The notes beneath the pieces were generated by a model that was not told where the DNA came from, ran no database searches, and worked only from the letters and a program-made list of their open reading frames with translations. DNA of 64,000 nt. Origin: Sorghum bicolor. Its lineage: Eukaryota; Streptophyta; Magnoliopsida; Poales; Poaceae. The stretch is taken from NCBI RefSeq assembly GCF_000003195.3, contig NC_012878.2, forward strand, positions 6,142,462 through 6,206,461, in the 5' to 3' direction. Positions 1 through 10,580 of the stretch are shown here, one piece after another (the first letter of the stretch is position 1; each line of letters opens with the position of its first letter). The position numbers and the translations under genes were made by a program.

Positions 1-561
1 CATGATCCTCAGTGCCCTCGGCGTCGGGTTAGGCCTGCCGACGTGTGCCCAAACCTTCCAGTACGCCGGGTAGTCTGGGTGACTCCAGTGCTCACTGCGG
101 TACTCCACTGAGAACATGCCATGTCCTAGTTGTTGGTCAAGGAGACGCTTCAGCTCGCTGTGGAAGAAACACTCTCCACCATCCCTTGTGCAGACTGTCA
201 CAATCCACCCATCATCAGCAGCGAAAAGTCCATCTTGACCTCCAGGTCCTCCAGGTCCTCCAGGTCCACCGGGTCCTCCAGGTCCTCCAGGTGCATCCTC
301 ATCATCATCATCCATGTCATCGTCATCGCCGAAGGGATCACCTCCTCCGGCGACCCAGCAAGGCGCCCTTCCATGCACCACCAGAACTTGAGGTGGTTGC
401 TGTCCTTCATAGGGTTCCGCGTCTTGGAGGTTAGCACCGTCATCAAGATGCTGGTTAGGCTGGAACACGATGTTATCCACGCGACCAGTCAACGAGAACT
501 CCACAGCTTGAACGGGACGGAAACGAATGACGCTCTTGCGGCAGGTCAAATGGCGAGTCAT
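1..561 (-). CDS. Partial element-encoded ORF, acidic and Gly-Pro-rich
   Basis: A minus-strand frame opens with ATG at 561 and stays open for 187 codons to the window edge. It lies about 590 bases inside the primer-binding site, where the first ORF of a gypsy element is expected. It starts MTRHLTCRKS. In the middle it has a run of Asp residues followed by about six Gly-Gly-Pro repeats (roughly 245-300), then a Trp/His/Cys-containing stretch. I do not see a Gag zinc knuckle or any pol motif in the visible part, so it may be an atypical gag or the ORF of a non-autonomous element. The Gly-Pro repeats create long frames in other phases that are shadows. Confidence 0.5.
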   Translation of the reverse strand, partial: MTRHLTCRKSVIRFRPVQAVEFSLTGRVDNIVFQPNQHLDDGANLQDAEPYEGQQPPQVLVVHGRAPCWVAGGGDPFGDDDDMDDDDEDAPGGPGGPGGPGGPGGPGGQDGLFAADDGWIVTVCTRDGGECFFHSELKRLLDQQLGHGMFSVEYRSEHWSHPDYPAYWKVWAHVGRPNPTPRALRIM

Positions 562-1147
562 CTACTTATGCATTAGATCATAGACATGCAGGAAACGGTT
601 AATAGATCCTGACAATGATAGATAAATGAATAACATAAATGAAGATAATAGTGTATGTGTAATGAAGATGAACCAAGATTATGCTGTGGATGGACAATAT
701 GAACTTTGGTGGTATTTATGGTAAGATGTAAAAGCAAGTAATGAAGGTATGAAGTAAAAACAAGGTAATGAAATTTATTGTCAAGGCAGAAATAAAACAT
801 AATTCAAATAACAAATGAAAAACAAGGAGCAAGAAGGTAATATGAGTAGAATGATAATAAAAGACAAGGTATAAAAGAAAGGTTCAAATAATAAGTAATA
901 AAAGTTGAAACAAGAATATAAATGCAATATGAGAAGCAGGAAGTAATAAATGATGACAAGGTAATAAATGTAGGAAGTAGAGTGATTAAAACTGAACTGT
1001 TAGTAAAAGTAAGTAGATAAAGCTAATAGATAAAGTCTAATGAGACATGTTAGTAAGGTAGTTAATAGATCCAATGGTGTATTCCACCCAAAAGGGACAT
1101 TCTAAGCGGCTGTTTCTAACTAGGCTGCGTGATCCTACGGTCAATAC

Positions 1148-1160
1148 GGCTTTGGTACTA
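1148..1160 (-). other. Primer-binding site (initiator Met tRNA type), degenerate
   Basis: The minus-strand sequence TAGTACCAAAGCC sits four bases inside the LTR end. It matches the plant initiator-Met tRNA type site TGGTATCAGAGCC at 10 of 13 positions, and the three differences are transitions. The position and match identify the LTR boundary. Confidence 0.6.
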
Positions 1161-1164
1161 CTTC

Positions 1165-4109
1165 TATCACACCCGGATGTAAAAGAGCATTCGGGTGCCA
1201 AATCACATGTGCGCCAGGATCTCAAATTCACACACATGGACCGACATCATCAATGGTACAAAACACAGTGTTCAAACGAATTACATAAATGAGAGTAAAT
1301 GTACCATTATTACAAGCCAAATGTTTATCAAAGTGCGAAGGGGAAACATAAGCTAAACTGCTCCATAATTAAAGGGGAAACTAAACGCCGACGTAGCAGG
1401 ACCACCTTGCCACAGGAAGGTCGACGGCAGAACCACACGAGCCTAACAACCAGGAGACTCAGGGTAGTCCTCAGGGAAATCGCAATTGTACTCCTGATTG
1501 TCCGAGCAACCTTTAATGATTATAGCAAGGGTGAGCTCATGTCGAACTCCGCAAGCACAGACGGAAAGTAATGACATGCATGGCTTTAAACAAGGTAAAA
1601 CTGACTTGGTTTGACTGCGGTAGCATTTTAGTTGATCACTTTTAATTATGACTATTATAAGAACAACCTATTACTAATTATGAGTAGCATAAACCCAACC
1701 CTTATTTAGTGTAAGTAGTAATTAGCATCTTTTAAAGTACTATCCTAATTATTATAGTAATCCGGGGATTAACCCCAATCATTAACACAGGATAGCAATC
1801 CTACCAACACGGAATAGCCATTCCGCCAAAACACGAGGTAGCAACCTCGCCAAGGTCCATCTCCAAGTATCCAGTGAATCCAATTTGCTCATCAAGTGAG
1901 GGTCTGGGCCGCTCGTGACCATGAACACGGCTGATATATCAGTTTTACACTCTGCAGAGGTGTGCACTTTCACTCCAAGTCGTGATTCCCATTTGCCCGG
2001 GGTCGCGACTCCCCAAAACACTACCAAGGTGAGCAGGCAGGGTCTCACTACGAGACCTTTCACAGGGTCCAACTAATAGGATGCCACTCGCAAGTTTTGG
2101 CCGGGGCGCTCCGCAGTCGATACCCATAGCCATGGCGTACCGATCAACCGACAACTTAATATTCATTACCCAAGTTACTTCCTCACGCCTACCCGGAAAG
2201 TAACACCCTACTAGTGGAGGTCCTGCTAATTAGTCAAGCCAGAGCCATATAGCTTGGAGCTGCACTGTATGTCCCAGGGGGCCGCTCCCTGACTAAGTCC
2301 TTACGGAGAGCAGAGATGGGTACGCCCGGCAAACCGGACCACCAACAGTACCCGCTCCCCCTGTCCCCACCATCATCACGATGCTCGTAAGCATCCAACA
2401 TTGTCAACACCGCAGTGACCAAAGATTCAGCACAGTTTAAGCATCAAGTTGAGTAGAGATTATTACTTGTTTAGGAATCTGTTTAAGATGAGTAGAGCAG
2501 CTAAGCAAACCTAGTATAGCCTAGACTACCCATATACATAACCCCAGGTGAACAAGGAATAGTAAGTAAAGCTAGTCATGTCCTTAGGGCTTGCATTCAT
2601 TGGACACATGCATATAAAGTAAATGACATTAATGAATAGGTTCAAAATGATCAAACGGTGTCTGCACTTGCCTTGATCGTTGTTGGGTTGCTCAAACTCA
2701 GCGGGATCCTGATCCTCTTCCTTCACGAACGTCTCGTTGGCTAAACGCGACAATCATCACACAAATGAAGCAATACATGCAAGCAAACAAGCTTAATCAG
2801 AAACAGTACACCAGAGCATGCGAAAACAGAAAGCAACTATACTACTGTATTCTACTCGACGAGACGGAACTATAGCGAGCAGAATCACCTAAATCGGAGT
2901 TACAATGCAAAAGTTATGGCTAAAACAAGTTGGATGGCAAATCTGTAGATAAGCTGAACTATTTTTCGTAATTAAAACTAATTAAAACTGAACTAAAAAG
3001 AGATTTGGATTAAATATATAAAAACCATCGGGTGAAGGGCCTAAACTGTAAAAGCAGGGGCATATTTTAAATAAAAACAATAACTGAGTGGGGCGCGGGT
3101 TGATTTCAAATAAGCCCGAGGGCCTTTTTGCAAAAGCGGCAGGAGAGCGCGGGGCCGTGGCCTGCCTGGCCACGTGGCGGCGAGGGAGTGGCCGGTCCAC
3201 GGCGCTGTGCTGTCGACCGGGGCGCGGGGCAGGGGGGCCGCGGTCCATGGTGGACCGCGCCTACGGGAGCGGGCGAGGCGGCTGCAATGGGCCGGGTCCA
3301 CGTGGACCGGCCGCGCGGGGGCTGAGCCGCGGTCCACGGTGGACCGCGCGCGGGGCAGGGCACGCGCAGGCGGCGGGGCGGCCGGCCGTGGCGGCGCCAT
3401 GGGCGCGGGCCGAAGCTCGCGGGAACGGCGAACCGGGGCACCAGGGGGCACGCCAAGGGCACGGGCGTGCGCGGCTCGGTGCGGCGAGCGCGATGGAGGG
3501 CTCATCTCCGCGAGATGATGACGGCGATGAGAAACTCGACGGCGGCGGGTTTGACGGCGGCGGCGCGAGCTCGGCGAGATGGGGCTAGGGTTTCGCACGG
3601 CTGGGAGTGGCGGCTAGGGCGTCTAGGGACGCGTGCGGGCGAGTGAGAGGGGTCTTTATAGGCTGGGGCGATCTTCGGTTCGCGTGCACGCGGAAACCGA
3701 GGCGGCGGCGCCGTCCGTTTCCGAAACGGCCGGAGGTGGAAGAAGGCGGTGGGTCCCACTCGCGGGCCCACGCGTTAGCGGCAGGGGGCGGGAGCTGGGC
3801 GCGCTGCTGCTGTGCGGCTGGGCCGCGCGCGGTTGTGGGCCGAGGGGGAGGCGCTGCCCCCTTTTTTTATAAACAGATTTCTCCTATTTATTTTCTTGTC
3901 TCAAAAACAAAACAAAACAAGCACCAACAAATAAATAAAATCAAGCAAAAATCATGCAGCAGCATGAATGCAAAATCAAACATGTTTCTACCTTTTATTT
4001 TATTTTATTTTATTTTGTAAATTATTTAATAATTCCCAAAAATTCAAACTAAGCCAAAATTTAATCAAATTTAAACTAAATTTGAAATTCAAAAATTTGG
4101 AGTGTTATA
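1165..4109 (-). repeat. 5' LTR of the Tekay-like gypsy element (2945 bp)
   Basis: The LTR holds the start-like sequence TATAACACTCC at 4109 on the minus strand, an AT-rich U3 (3880-4100) with TTTTA repeats, a very GC-rich block (3100-3850), a minus-strand TATAAAG at about 3654-3660, and an end at 1165 next to a primer-binding site. Several overlapping long frames in the GC-rich block on both strands are low-complexity R/P/A/G-rich and are not treated as genes. The 1750-2450 part is a well-conserved-looking stretch of the same LTR. Confidence 0.65.
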
Positions 4110-5242
4110 TGTTCTCTAGCTCAATGTATGTATCAAGTAATCAAATGTGCAAGAGAGAGCCTCCCAAAGCCGGCCACCTTCTATTTATAAGCCCCTCAAA
4201 GAAACTAGCCGTTGGCTGTTTTCACTGGGCTGAAATCGGAGGCACCGGACGCTACTAAGTGGTCACCGGACGCTCGACCCCCAGCGTCCGTTGCTCAGGG
4301 GAAGGCCACGTGTCCTACTTGAATCTCGTGTGTCAGATCCTAACGGTCACCTGCGGAACACCGGACGCTCTGCAGGTCCACACCGGACGCGTCCGGTGCA
4401 CACCGGACTCATGCGCAGAGAGTTCCGCAAACCTGCGGGTCACCGGACGCTAAGCACCGGTAGCGTCCGGTGCTCACCGGACCCATGCGCAGAGAGGGTC
4501 GCAAAACACCCGCACACCGGACGCTAACCACCGGACGCTCTCAGAGTGCGTCCGGTGCTCAGCCCTAGCAGGGTCAAGCACACCGGACTCTGAGGCCAGC
4601 GTCCGGTGCCTCTGCACTCAGCGTCCGGTGAGTGTTTTCTCTCCCGCAACTTCTCCAAAATTCCCACCGGCGCAATAGAAAATATACACTTAATTTTCTC
4701 AAAAGCGCCGAATCCCGCCTCGCAAGCTCGGCTGGAGGGAGAGAGGAACCCACACCCCTCTCAACCCTAGGAACTCCACCTCCTTTGTAAAAGAGCTAAC
4801 ACCAACAAGTGTCCACCACCAAAGTGCATGTGTGTTAGCTTTTCACAAACAATTTCCCAAATGAGTTAGGTTAGCATTTTACTAGATCCTAATGCATATG
4901 CTCAAGATATGGACCTAGTAGCACTTGATTCGAGAGATGACCGTGATTTCCCCTCTTGATAGTCAGCTATTTATCCTAAACCCGGTCAATCACTTCTCTA
5001 CTCATCTTAGACCGGCAAAAGTAAAACCCTATTTTTATACCTTTGCCTTGATAACTTTGCTCCTCGTCTATCACCATGATCTTCACTTCATGCTTCATCC
5101 CTTTGTGATTGATTATGTGGCCACCTTTCCATGCCACCATGCACCTTCATCACATGTGTTGCTATACCTAACTCAAATCTCTTAAACACAAGGCATTAGC
5201 AACTTGGTGTCATTAATTACCAAAACCAAACTTGGGCTTTCA
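4110..5242 (-). repeat. SIRE/Maximus-type copia LTR fragment (5' part)
   Basis: Read on the minus strand it starts TGAAAGCCCAAGTTTGGTTT at 5242, the normal start of SIRE-type LTRs (cf. the solo LTR ending at 63731). It carries a cluster of CACCGGACGC / GCGTCCGGTG motifs in both orientations (4240-4630), and the segment about 4700-4880 matches the block at about 62980-63130 of the other copy, including the GCTAACACCA stretch. It stops at 4109, where the gypsy element starts, so the rest of the LTR was displaced by that insertion or lost. Confidence 0.7.
4240..4632. repeat. Array of CACCGGACGC / GCGTCCGGTG motifs in LTR
   Basis: At least a dozen occurrences of the core CCGGACGC or its complement GCGTCCGG occur in 390 bases, alternately oriented and irregularly spaced. 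The spacing is not that of a simple tandem repeat. The motif is typical of SIRE-type LTRs in Andropogoneae grasses. Confidence 0.6.
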
Positions 5243-6610
5243 CTCTGTTAATCAATTTTTTTTTAAAAAAAGTAGAGCTAGCCTAATCGAGCCCGCTATT
5301 GAGCCCAATCAAGCATGCCATTGCACTCCGTGTCTGCACCACCGCCACCGCATCCGTCATCGCTGTTGTGGGCCATATTTTTAGCTCCAATGGTCAGATC
5401 CGAGCGCCATTGCCGCTACTCGCCAGATTGGAGCCTCGCAACTCTGAGCGGCGTTGACATTGCTCGCTCGCTACTGTCGGATCTACCATCGGTGAGGCAC
5501 GAGCAGCACCGACTGCAGCTGGCCAAACCATCATCCGCCCTACGAGAAAGAGTAGGAGAGATGGAGAAACAAAGGACCACCATTACCTGTTCCTTGGAAG
5601 AGATGTGTGCTCACTGGATCTGCCTGTGGTGGCCGTCCCGAGCGTCGCCACCACGTGCTGGTGGTGGAGGCCTTGTGCGCCGCCACTGCTTGTTGCTTCT
5701 GAGGAGGGGAGAGAAAGAGAGATAGAGATAGAGAAGGCAAGTGAGGGAGAGAGAGAGAAGAGGGCGAGTGCGGAGGCATGTTGCGTGCGGCTGGAGGCTG
5801 AGAGAGGGGGAGTTGATTAGAGTAGTGAAAACCTAAGTGCTATATATATACATAAGTTTGATATCGGGCCTCCCTAGGCCAATTGGGCCTTAGCCTTTTT
5901 GGAGGTGGGCCTTATAATGTGCTCATCTTTGAAAATGGATTTATAGAGGTGGGCACCTTAAGATGACAGGCTTTGTAAGTAGGCTACTTTTAGAGATGGT
6001 TGTCTTAAGCGCCCGCCTCTGTAAATAGATTTTAGAAGGCAGTTGGATTTTGATTACCTCCTCCATAGATCGATTTTAGGAGGCAGACAAATGTTACCAC
6101 TTCTGTTAATAGCCTAGCATTTTAGAAGGCGGTTGGACTTTATGTGTGTCTTCATTAATGTTTGGGCACTATCACCTAAAATTATAGGGCATTGGCTCGG
6201 TGTGGTCAATAGAGGTCTTGAGAAAGAAGTAGCCGTGGAGAACTGCTAGCTGTGGCCGACATTGCTCGACCTCCTTGGTTCCTCCCTCTTGCTACTGTAG
6301 CATCTCTAGTTTTTTGAGAATTCACTGTAGCATCTCTAGTGCACCAGTGGTGTGAAAGAAGAGGAAAAGGGAAGAGGGCAAAGCCCATACATTGGTAGAA
6401 AGGAACTCGACTCCAGGGCTAGCCCATGTCGTTGTAAGTTTAATTTTTGCAGCTAGCAAAGGTGGTTGGCTATAGTTGCGTACATCTTTAGGAAAATATT
6501 ACTAGGTGGATGACAACAAATCAAGAACCATAGTCCATAAAAATCACTCATGATATTTTAGCATGCAACTAGTACCTATATTGCATGGACTTAAATTAAT
6601 GGTGCTCTAG
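5243..6610. other. CACTA-like transposon debris with subterminal repeats
   Basis: The part at 5870-6165 contains repeated variants of TTTTAGAAGGCGGTTGG and GAGGTGGGCACCTTAAGATG, alternating in orientation. This pattern is typical of CACTA subterminal regions in grasses. No terminal CACTA with a matching partner and TSD could be fixed. The GC-rich segment 5310-5815 may be captured genic sequence, but its frames (136 and 79 codons) show no recognisable domain. The remainder to 6610 has no gene I can support. Confidence 0.4.
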
Positions 6611-6728
6611 TAAGGTCCTGTTTGGATCCCTGCAGTTTTTGCCAATTTTTTAGAATATGGCCGGTTTTCAGAAACTGGGTGGGATCCAAATAGATTAGTT
6701 TTTGCTGTCGGTTTTTGCCAAATTCTTT

Positions 6729-6845
6729 GTTCGTTTGGCTGATAAGCCATGGTAGAAAGTACTGTTGGCTGATTTATTGTGAGAGAAAAACACTATTGAA
6801 TGACTGACAGATTCGGCTGATAAGCTTAATCCGAGCTTTTGTCAG
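6729..6845. mobile_element. MITE with TTCGTTTGGCTGATAAGCC end, right end damaged
   Basis: The left end GTTCGTTTGGCTGATAAGCC and inner TGTTGGCTGATTTATTGTGAGA are characteristic of a short grass MITE whose intact copies end in the complement of the left end. Here the right side stops at GGCTGATAAGCTT, so the last bases are diverged or missing. Related pieces occur at 8385-8460 and 14172-14253. Confidence 0.5.
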
Positions 6846-6902
6846 TTTCTTGTGACCTGTGAGCAATAAATGAAGCCGGATTCTTAAAAACTGAAGATCT
6901 AA

Positions 6903-7987
6903 GGGCAGTCCCAATGGTAGAAACTAGACACGGTTTCTATAACGGCCACGTCAACAAAAAATTATGTGTAGAAACTATCTTCCACAATGGTAGTGTCTTG
7001 AAGTAATAAATATTAGTCTATTTTCTCTTTCCACCTTATATTTTTCTCCATCTCGGATGCTCATCCGTTCGTTCCTACTGGCCAAACCTCAAGCACGACG
7101 ACGAGCAACACATTACCAACCAAAAGGACTAGCACACGAGCTTGCAAGCGGCAGCGCAGACGAGCGAGGCGAGCAGATGCAAAGGCCAAGCATGGAGGCG
7201 CGGGCGAGCGCACATAGCTCCGGGCCTCTGGCTAGCAGATGCGGCGGGGCAAGCGGCTCTGATGGCAGCATGCGGGCGAAGCAGTTCCTATGGCGGCGCG
7301 TGAGCAAGGCACTCCGGTGGGTTCCTGCGGCGGCGCGCGTGGTCGGGGGCCAGCACAGTGGCTTCGGTGAGTTTCCGCAGCAGCGCGGCGTCGCATGCGA
7401 GCAAAGCGGCTCCGACGTGTTCCCGCGGTCGCGTGCGTGGTGCGAGGCGGCGGCGTCGAGTTCTGGTCGTGCCACGCGCATGGCGGTGCTCCATTGAGGC
7501 GGCTCCGACGATTTTCTGTGGCGGCGCACGTGAGCAAAGTGACTCCGAGGTGTTCCTACGGCGGTGCGCTCGGGCGAGAAGGCTCCGACGAGTTTTGTCT
7601 ATGGCTTGTGCGGGCACGGGGCGAGCGCGGTGGCTTCGGCGAGTTGCCATGGCAGCCGGGCAAGAGCACGGGCAGCGTGAGTACGCGGCCAACGCGCTCG
7701 GCGTGTCCGAGCGAGGACGCGGCTGGGCTCGAGCAGCGGCAGAACCTGGCCGGTGCGGGCTCTCGCGGCGCGGCGACAGTAGAAACCACCGGTTTCTTCC
7801 CAACGGCGATTTCGTCGTTTCTAGGTGCGTTGGGGCGAGGGTAGACGTGGTTTCTCCTCGGAGAAACGGTTTCTTCTAATTTGATTCTCTATCCTCATTA
7901 ATTGACCTGCCATGTCACCATATTTGCCTACGTGGCATCTCATTTAATAGAGTTAGAAACCACTATTATTGCCCATTGGGACTGCCC
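6903..7987. mobile_element. Non-autonomous PIF/Harbinger-type element, 1085 bp
   Basis: The ends are inverted repeats: GGGCAGTCCCAATGG at 6903 and its near complement ending ACTGCCC at 7987. TAA flanks both sides (6900-6902 and 7988-7990), the 3-bp target duplication expected of PIF/Harbinger elements. The subterminal parts contain GGTTTCT/AGAAACC repeats. The interior (7050-7860) is strongly GC-rich and holds a degenerate minisatellite instead of a transposase. Several frames of 100-170 codons cross the repeat in all phases; none shows a known domain. Confidence 0.75.
7250..7660 (+). repeat. Degenerate GC-rich minisatellite, about 50-bp unit
   Basis: About eight units resemble GCGGCTCCGACGWGTTCC followed by GCGGCGGCGC and GTGAGCAAAG-like sequence. 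Unit starts lie near 7254, 7307, 7360, 7407, 7500, 7540, 7580 and 7628. Units differ in length and sequence, so the array is old or built by unequal events. It lies entirely inside the Harbinger-type element. Confidence 0.6.
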
Positions 7988-8604
7988 TAAACACCCCCAC
8001 CAATTTTTGCGCGGAATCTAGATTTTACAGACTGTTTTTAAGAATCTAAAGCTCATCCAAACAGATTAACTTGGGGCGGTTTGTTGATAAAAACTGTATA
8101 GTACCATGTGTGGCTAGTGATGTTGCAAGTGAAGTGCGTGGCTTGCAAGGAGATGCATTATTCATGCCTGCACGCCGATCCTTGCTTCAGTTGTTTGACC
8201 CGCACATCGTGCCGGCAACGTTGTTGCACTGTTCTTTGACCAAAAACTTGTCCGGCTTTGTGTAACTAACTAATAATACTCAAAAGTGCACGAGACTAAT
8301 CAGTCTTGGAACGCGTGTGTGTTACCTCTGACGGTAGCTTCGGTTGAGTAGACAAACGAGCTGCACCGGCCAAATCTATCAACTATTTAGCAATATTTTT
8401 CTGTTATAATAAATCAGCAAACAATAGTTTTGTCATGACTAATCAGCCAAACAAACAGTATAGAAAAATAGCAAATGCAATTTTTTGTATGTAGAAGGAG
8501 CTGCAATTTATTGTTCCTTACTCTAGCTTCTTCAGAGGAATAACATTACTATATGACATTCAATATATTATGTATGTATAATAACTCACTTATTTTTAAG
8601 AAAA

Positions 8605-8635
8605 TCCCGCAGCAACGCGCGGGGAATTCACCTAG
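8605..8635 (+). mobile_element. Helitron 3' terminus
   Basis: A short hairpin (CCCGC, loop, GCGGG) at about 8606-8624 is followed ten bases later by CTAG and then T. This is the layout of a Helitron 3' end (hairpin plus CTRR, inserted before T). The matching 5' TC end was not found, so the extent upstream is unknown. The segment 8065-8600 may belong to it. Confidence 0.55.
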
Positions 8636-9625
8636 TTATAATAATAATAGGTGTCAGTGTAAATCATTTGTAAATAATGATAAAAGTGGGTAATTTAGTA
8701 TGGAGATAAATTTTATATCTTAGAATGGCATATGTGGGTAATAGATGGAGATTAGATTGATACTTTAGGTGTACCTTGAGTAATTTAGAGCTGTTAGATT
8801 AAGTGGCTATTGTTACTAATAAAATGGAGGTTACAAAGTCTGTGGTCATATGGTTTGCTACTTTATTTTCTTTCATATTGTAATTTCTAGAATACATCTC
8901 ATGTGGTTTAACATAAAGGTTACAAAAAAAATATGAATCTTTAAAATAAATCTTAGGCCTCTCTATCTTTTTGCACATAAGATTTAGGATATACTTATTG
9001 TTGGAAAACTACACCATGTATTTTTCAAGTGATGGACGTTTGTTAGCATATTTATTTGAATTCAAGTTTAACACTTTAACAATTAATAAATATGTTACAA
9101 ATATTTACGGTACTAAACTAGCACATATGTGGATGCAAATGGGTACACAATAGTGTGTTTTCTTTGATCGAGAGAACAAGTTTAGCTTGCTTCTTTACTC
9201 CCTTGAATTTATTACATTTTTTGGCGCACTTAAATTAATTACATGTGGTATGGCATTTTAATTTGAATCGATCCATTAACCAAAAACAAGTAGAAATTGC
9301 ATTTGTCCCTACAAACATATATGCATGAAAATTTAATTTAATTTTACATAATTATAGTAGTAAATATTTAAGAGATACATGTCTAGGTCTAGAAGAGATT
9401 GTCACCTTGTGGCAAAATCAAAGGGAGTTCTTTTTTTTTTTGATGAGAAATCAAAAGGAGACACTAGCTGTAAGCCTGTAAGATTGAACGAAAGCGTGGA
9501 TAACTGACGAAAGGCCCAGATCTCACAGACGTTGGTCGTCCCTGGGCCAGAAGACAGGAGGCATATATATATTGTGTGGGCTATATACAGTATGTCATGT
9601 TGATTTTGCACTGGTCGATCGTGTT
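8636..9625. other. AT-rich intergenic DNA
   Basis: No gene, RNA or element end is visible. Short frames (up to 70 codons) lack recognisable features. A T-run lies at 9430-9440. Confidence 0.5.
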
Positions 9626-9858
9626 AGGCCTTGTTTAGTTTAAAAAAATTTATAAAATGGACATTGTAACATTTTCGTTTATATTTGACAAATATATCAT
9701 GAAGTAACTATATTCAAAAGATCCGTCTTACAAATTATAGGTAAATTGTGTAATTAGTTATTTTTAATTATATTTAATATTTTATACATGCGCTGTAAAA
9801 TTTGATGTGACGAGGAATCTAAAAAATTTTACAAATTTTTTTAAAACTAAACAAGGCC
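9626..9858. mobile_element. MITE, GGCCTTGTTTAGTT family, copy 1
   Basis: The ends GGCCTTGTTTAGTTT and AAACTAAACAAGGCC are complementary. The interior has the family signatures TTGACAAATAT, CAAAAGATCCGTCTT and GATGTGACGAGGAATCT. Length 233 bp. Confidence 0.8.
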
Positions 9859-10152
9859 TCCCAGTCCAAAACGCAATGTTGCAGCCCGGTCGCTGCTGAT
9901 CCACGCGTCGGCCTGGGCGTTCGGTTTAAACCGACGGTTCGATTCGGTTTATTCGGTTTCTCTAAACTTCGGTTTTCAGAAAATGAGCGCCGATCGGTTT
10001 GCAAAAATACCAGAAACCGACAACTTTGGTTTCGGTTTTTTAGTTCGGTTTTCGGTTTGAAACCGAACAAACCGATGCCAGAAACGGCAGAGCACAGACA
10101 TTCAGAACTGATATCATTGACATCAAGTACCAATCGATGATAAATATTACAC

Positions 10153-10238
10153 AGATGCAAATAGACAGTATAGAATATATTCATACAAAGTTCAATTATT
10201 AGATGCAAATAGACAGTATAGAATATATTCATACAAAG
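10153..10238 (+). repeat. Direct duplication of a 38-bp segment
   Basis: The segment beginning AGATGCAAATAGACAGTATA occurs at 10153-10190 and again, identically, at 10201-10238, with a 10-bp spacer. Confidence 0.85.
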
Positions 10239-10334
10239 CATCATCAGGCATAAAAAACAGTAAAGAAAACAAGCTCCATTCGGCCCTTCACTCTAACAGC
10301 AAGAAAACATGCTCAAGATGTAGACTCGTACGTG

Positions 10335-10580
10335 TCGCGCTCGCGCCTGGGTGCAGATGCGGGTGCGCCAAAGCCGCCGAGCGCCTGGGTGTGGCCATGC
10401 GTGCGCTGAAGCCGCCGAGCGCCTGGGTGCCGCCGCATGCCGCCCTGCGCCGAGCGTCGAGCGCCTGGGTGTGGCCGTGTGGGTGCGCCCTGCGCCGAGC
10501 GCCTGGGACCCTAGGTGCGGGCGTGGCGTGTGTCGAGCGCCTGGGTGCCGGGAGCGGATGCGCCGAGCGCTGCGCTGGCA
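10335..10580 (+). repeat. GC-rich minisatellite with GAGCGCCTGGGTG core
   Basis: Six copies of GCGCCTGGG, mostly preceded by GCCGA or GTCGA and followed by TG, occur at intervals of about 30-50 bases. Both strands have open frames of about 90-107 codons here, all Arg/Ala/Pro-rich and repeat-driven, so no CDS is called. Confidence 0.6.

Larger units (their letters stand above)
1..4109 (-). mobile_element. 5' part of a Tekay/Del-like Ty3-gypsy LTR retrotransposon
   Basis: On the minus strand the order is a long LTR (4109 to 1165), a primer-binding site (1160-1148), an untranslated leader, and an open reading frame from 561 running off the left edge. The LTR begins TATAACACTCC and ends GTGTGATA; the grass family usually has TGTAACAC...GTGTGACA, so both terminal dinucleotides look eroded by C-to-T type transitions. 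A TATAAAG box lies near 3654-3660 on the minus strand. The element lies directly against a SIRE-like LTR at 4110, so it probably inserted into that LTR. The 3' half is outside the window. Lineage assignment is from recalled LTR similarity and is not certain. Confidence 0.7.
6613..8064. mobile_element. Outer MITE-like element split by two other elements
   Basis: The left edge reads GGTCCTGTTTGGAT and the right edge ATCCAAACAG; both adjoining segments (6613-6728 and 7991-8064) contain matching CTGTTTTTAAGAATCTA-type sequence, as in grass inverted-repeat elements with a CCTGTTTGGAT end. A MITE (6729) and a PIF/Harbinger element (6903-7987) interrupt it. No TSD was established. Confidence 0.4.

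Noticed and set aside
3041..3598. Long GC-rich frames on both strands (up to 185 codons)
   Set aside because: They lie in the GC-rich part of the gypsy LTR, are Arg/Pro/Ala/Gly-rich in every phase, and none has a domain or a fitting start.
6170..6190. CACTATCACC as a CACTA terminus
   Set aside because: No matching opposite end or 3-bp duplication could be paired with it.
7288..7879. Overlapping frames of 138-173 codons in the Harbinger-type element
   Set aside because: They occur on both strands and follow the minisatellite period; none resembles a protein family.
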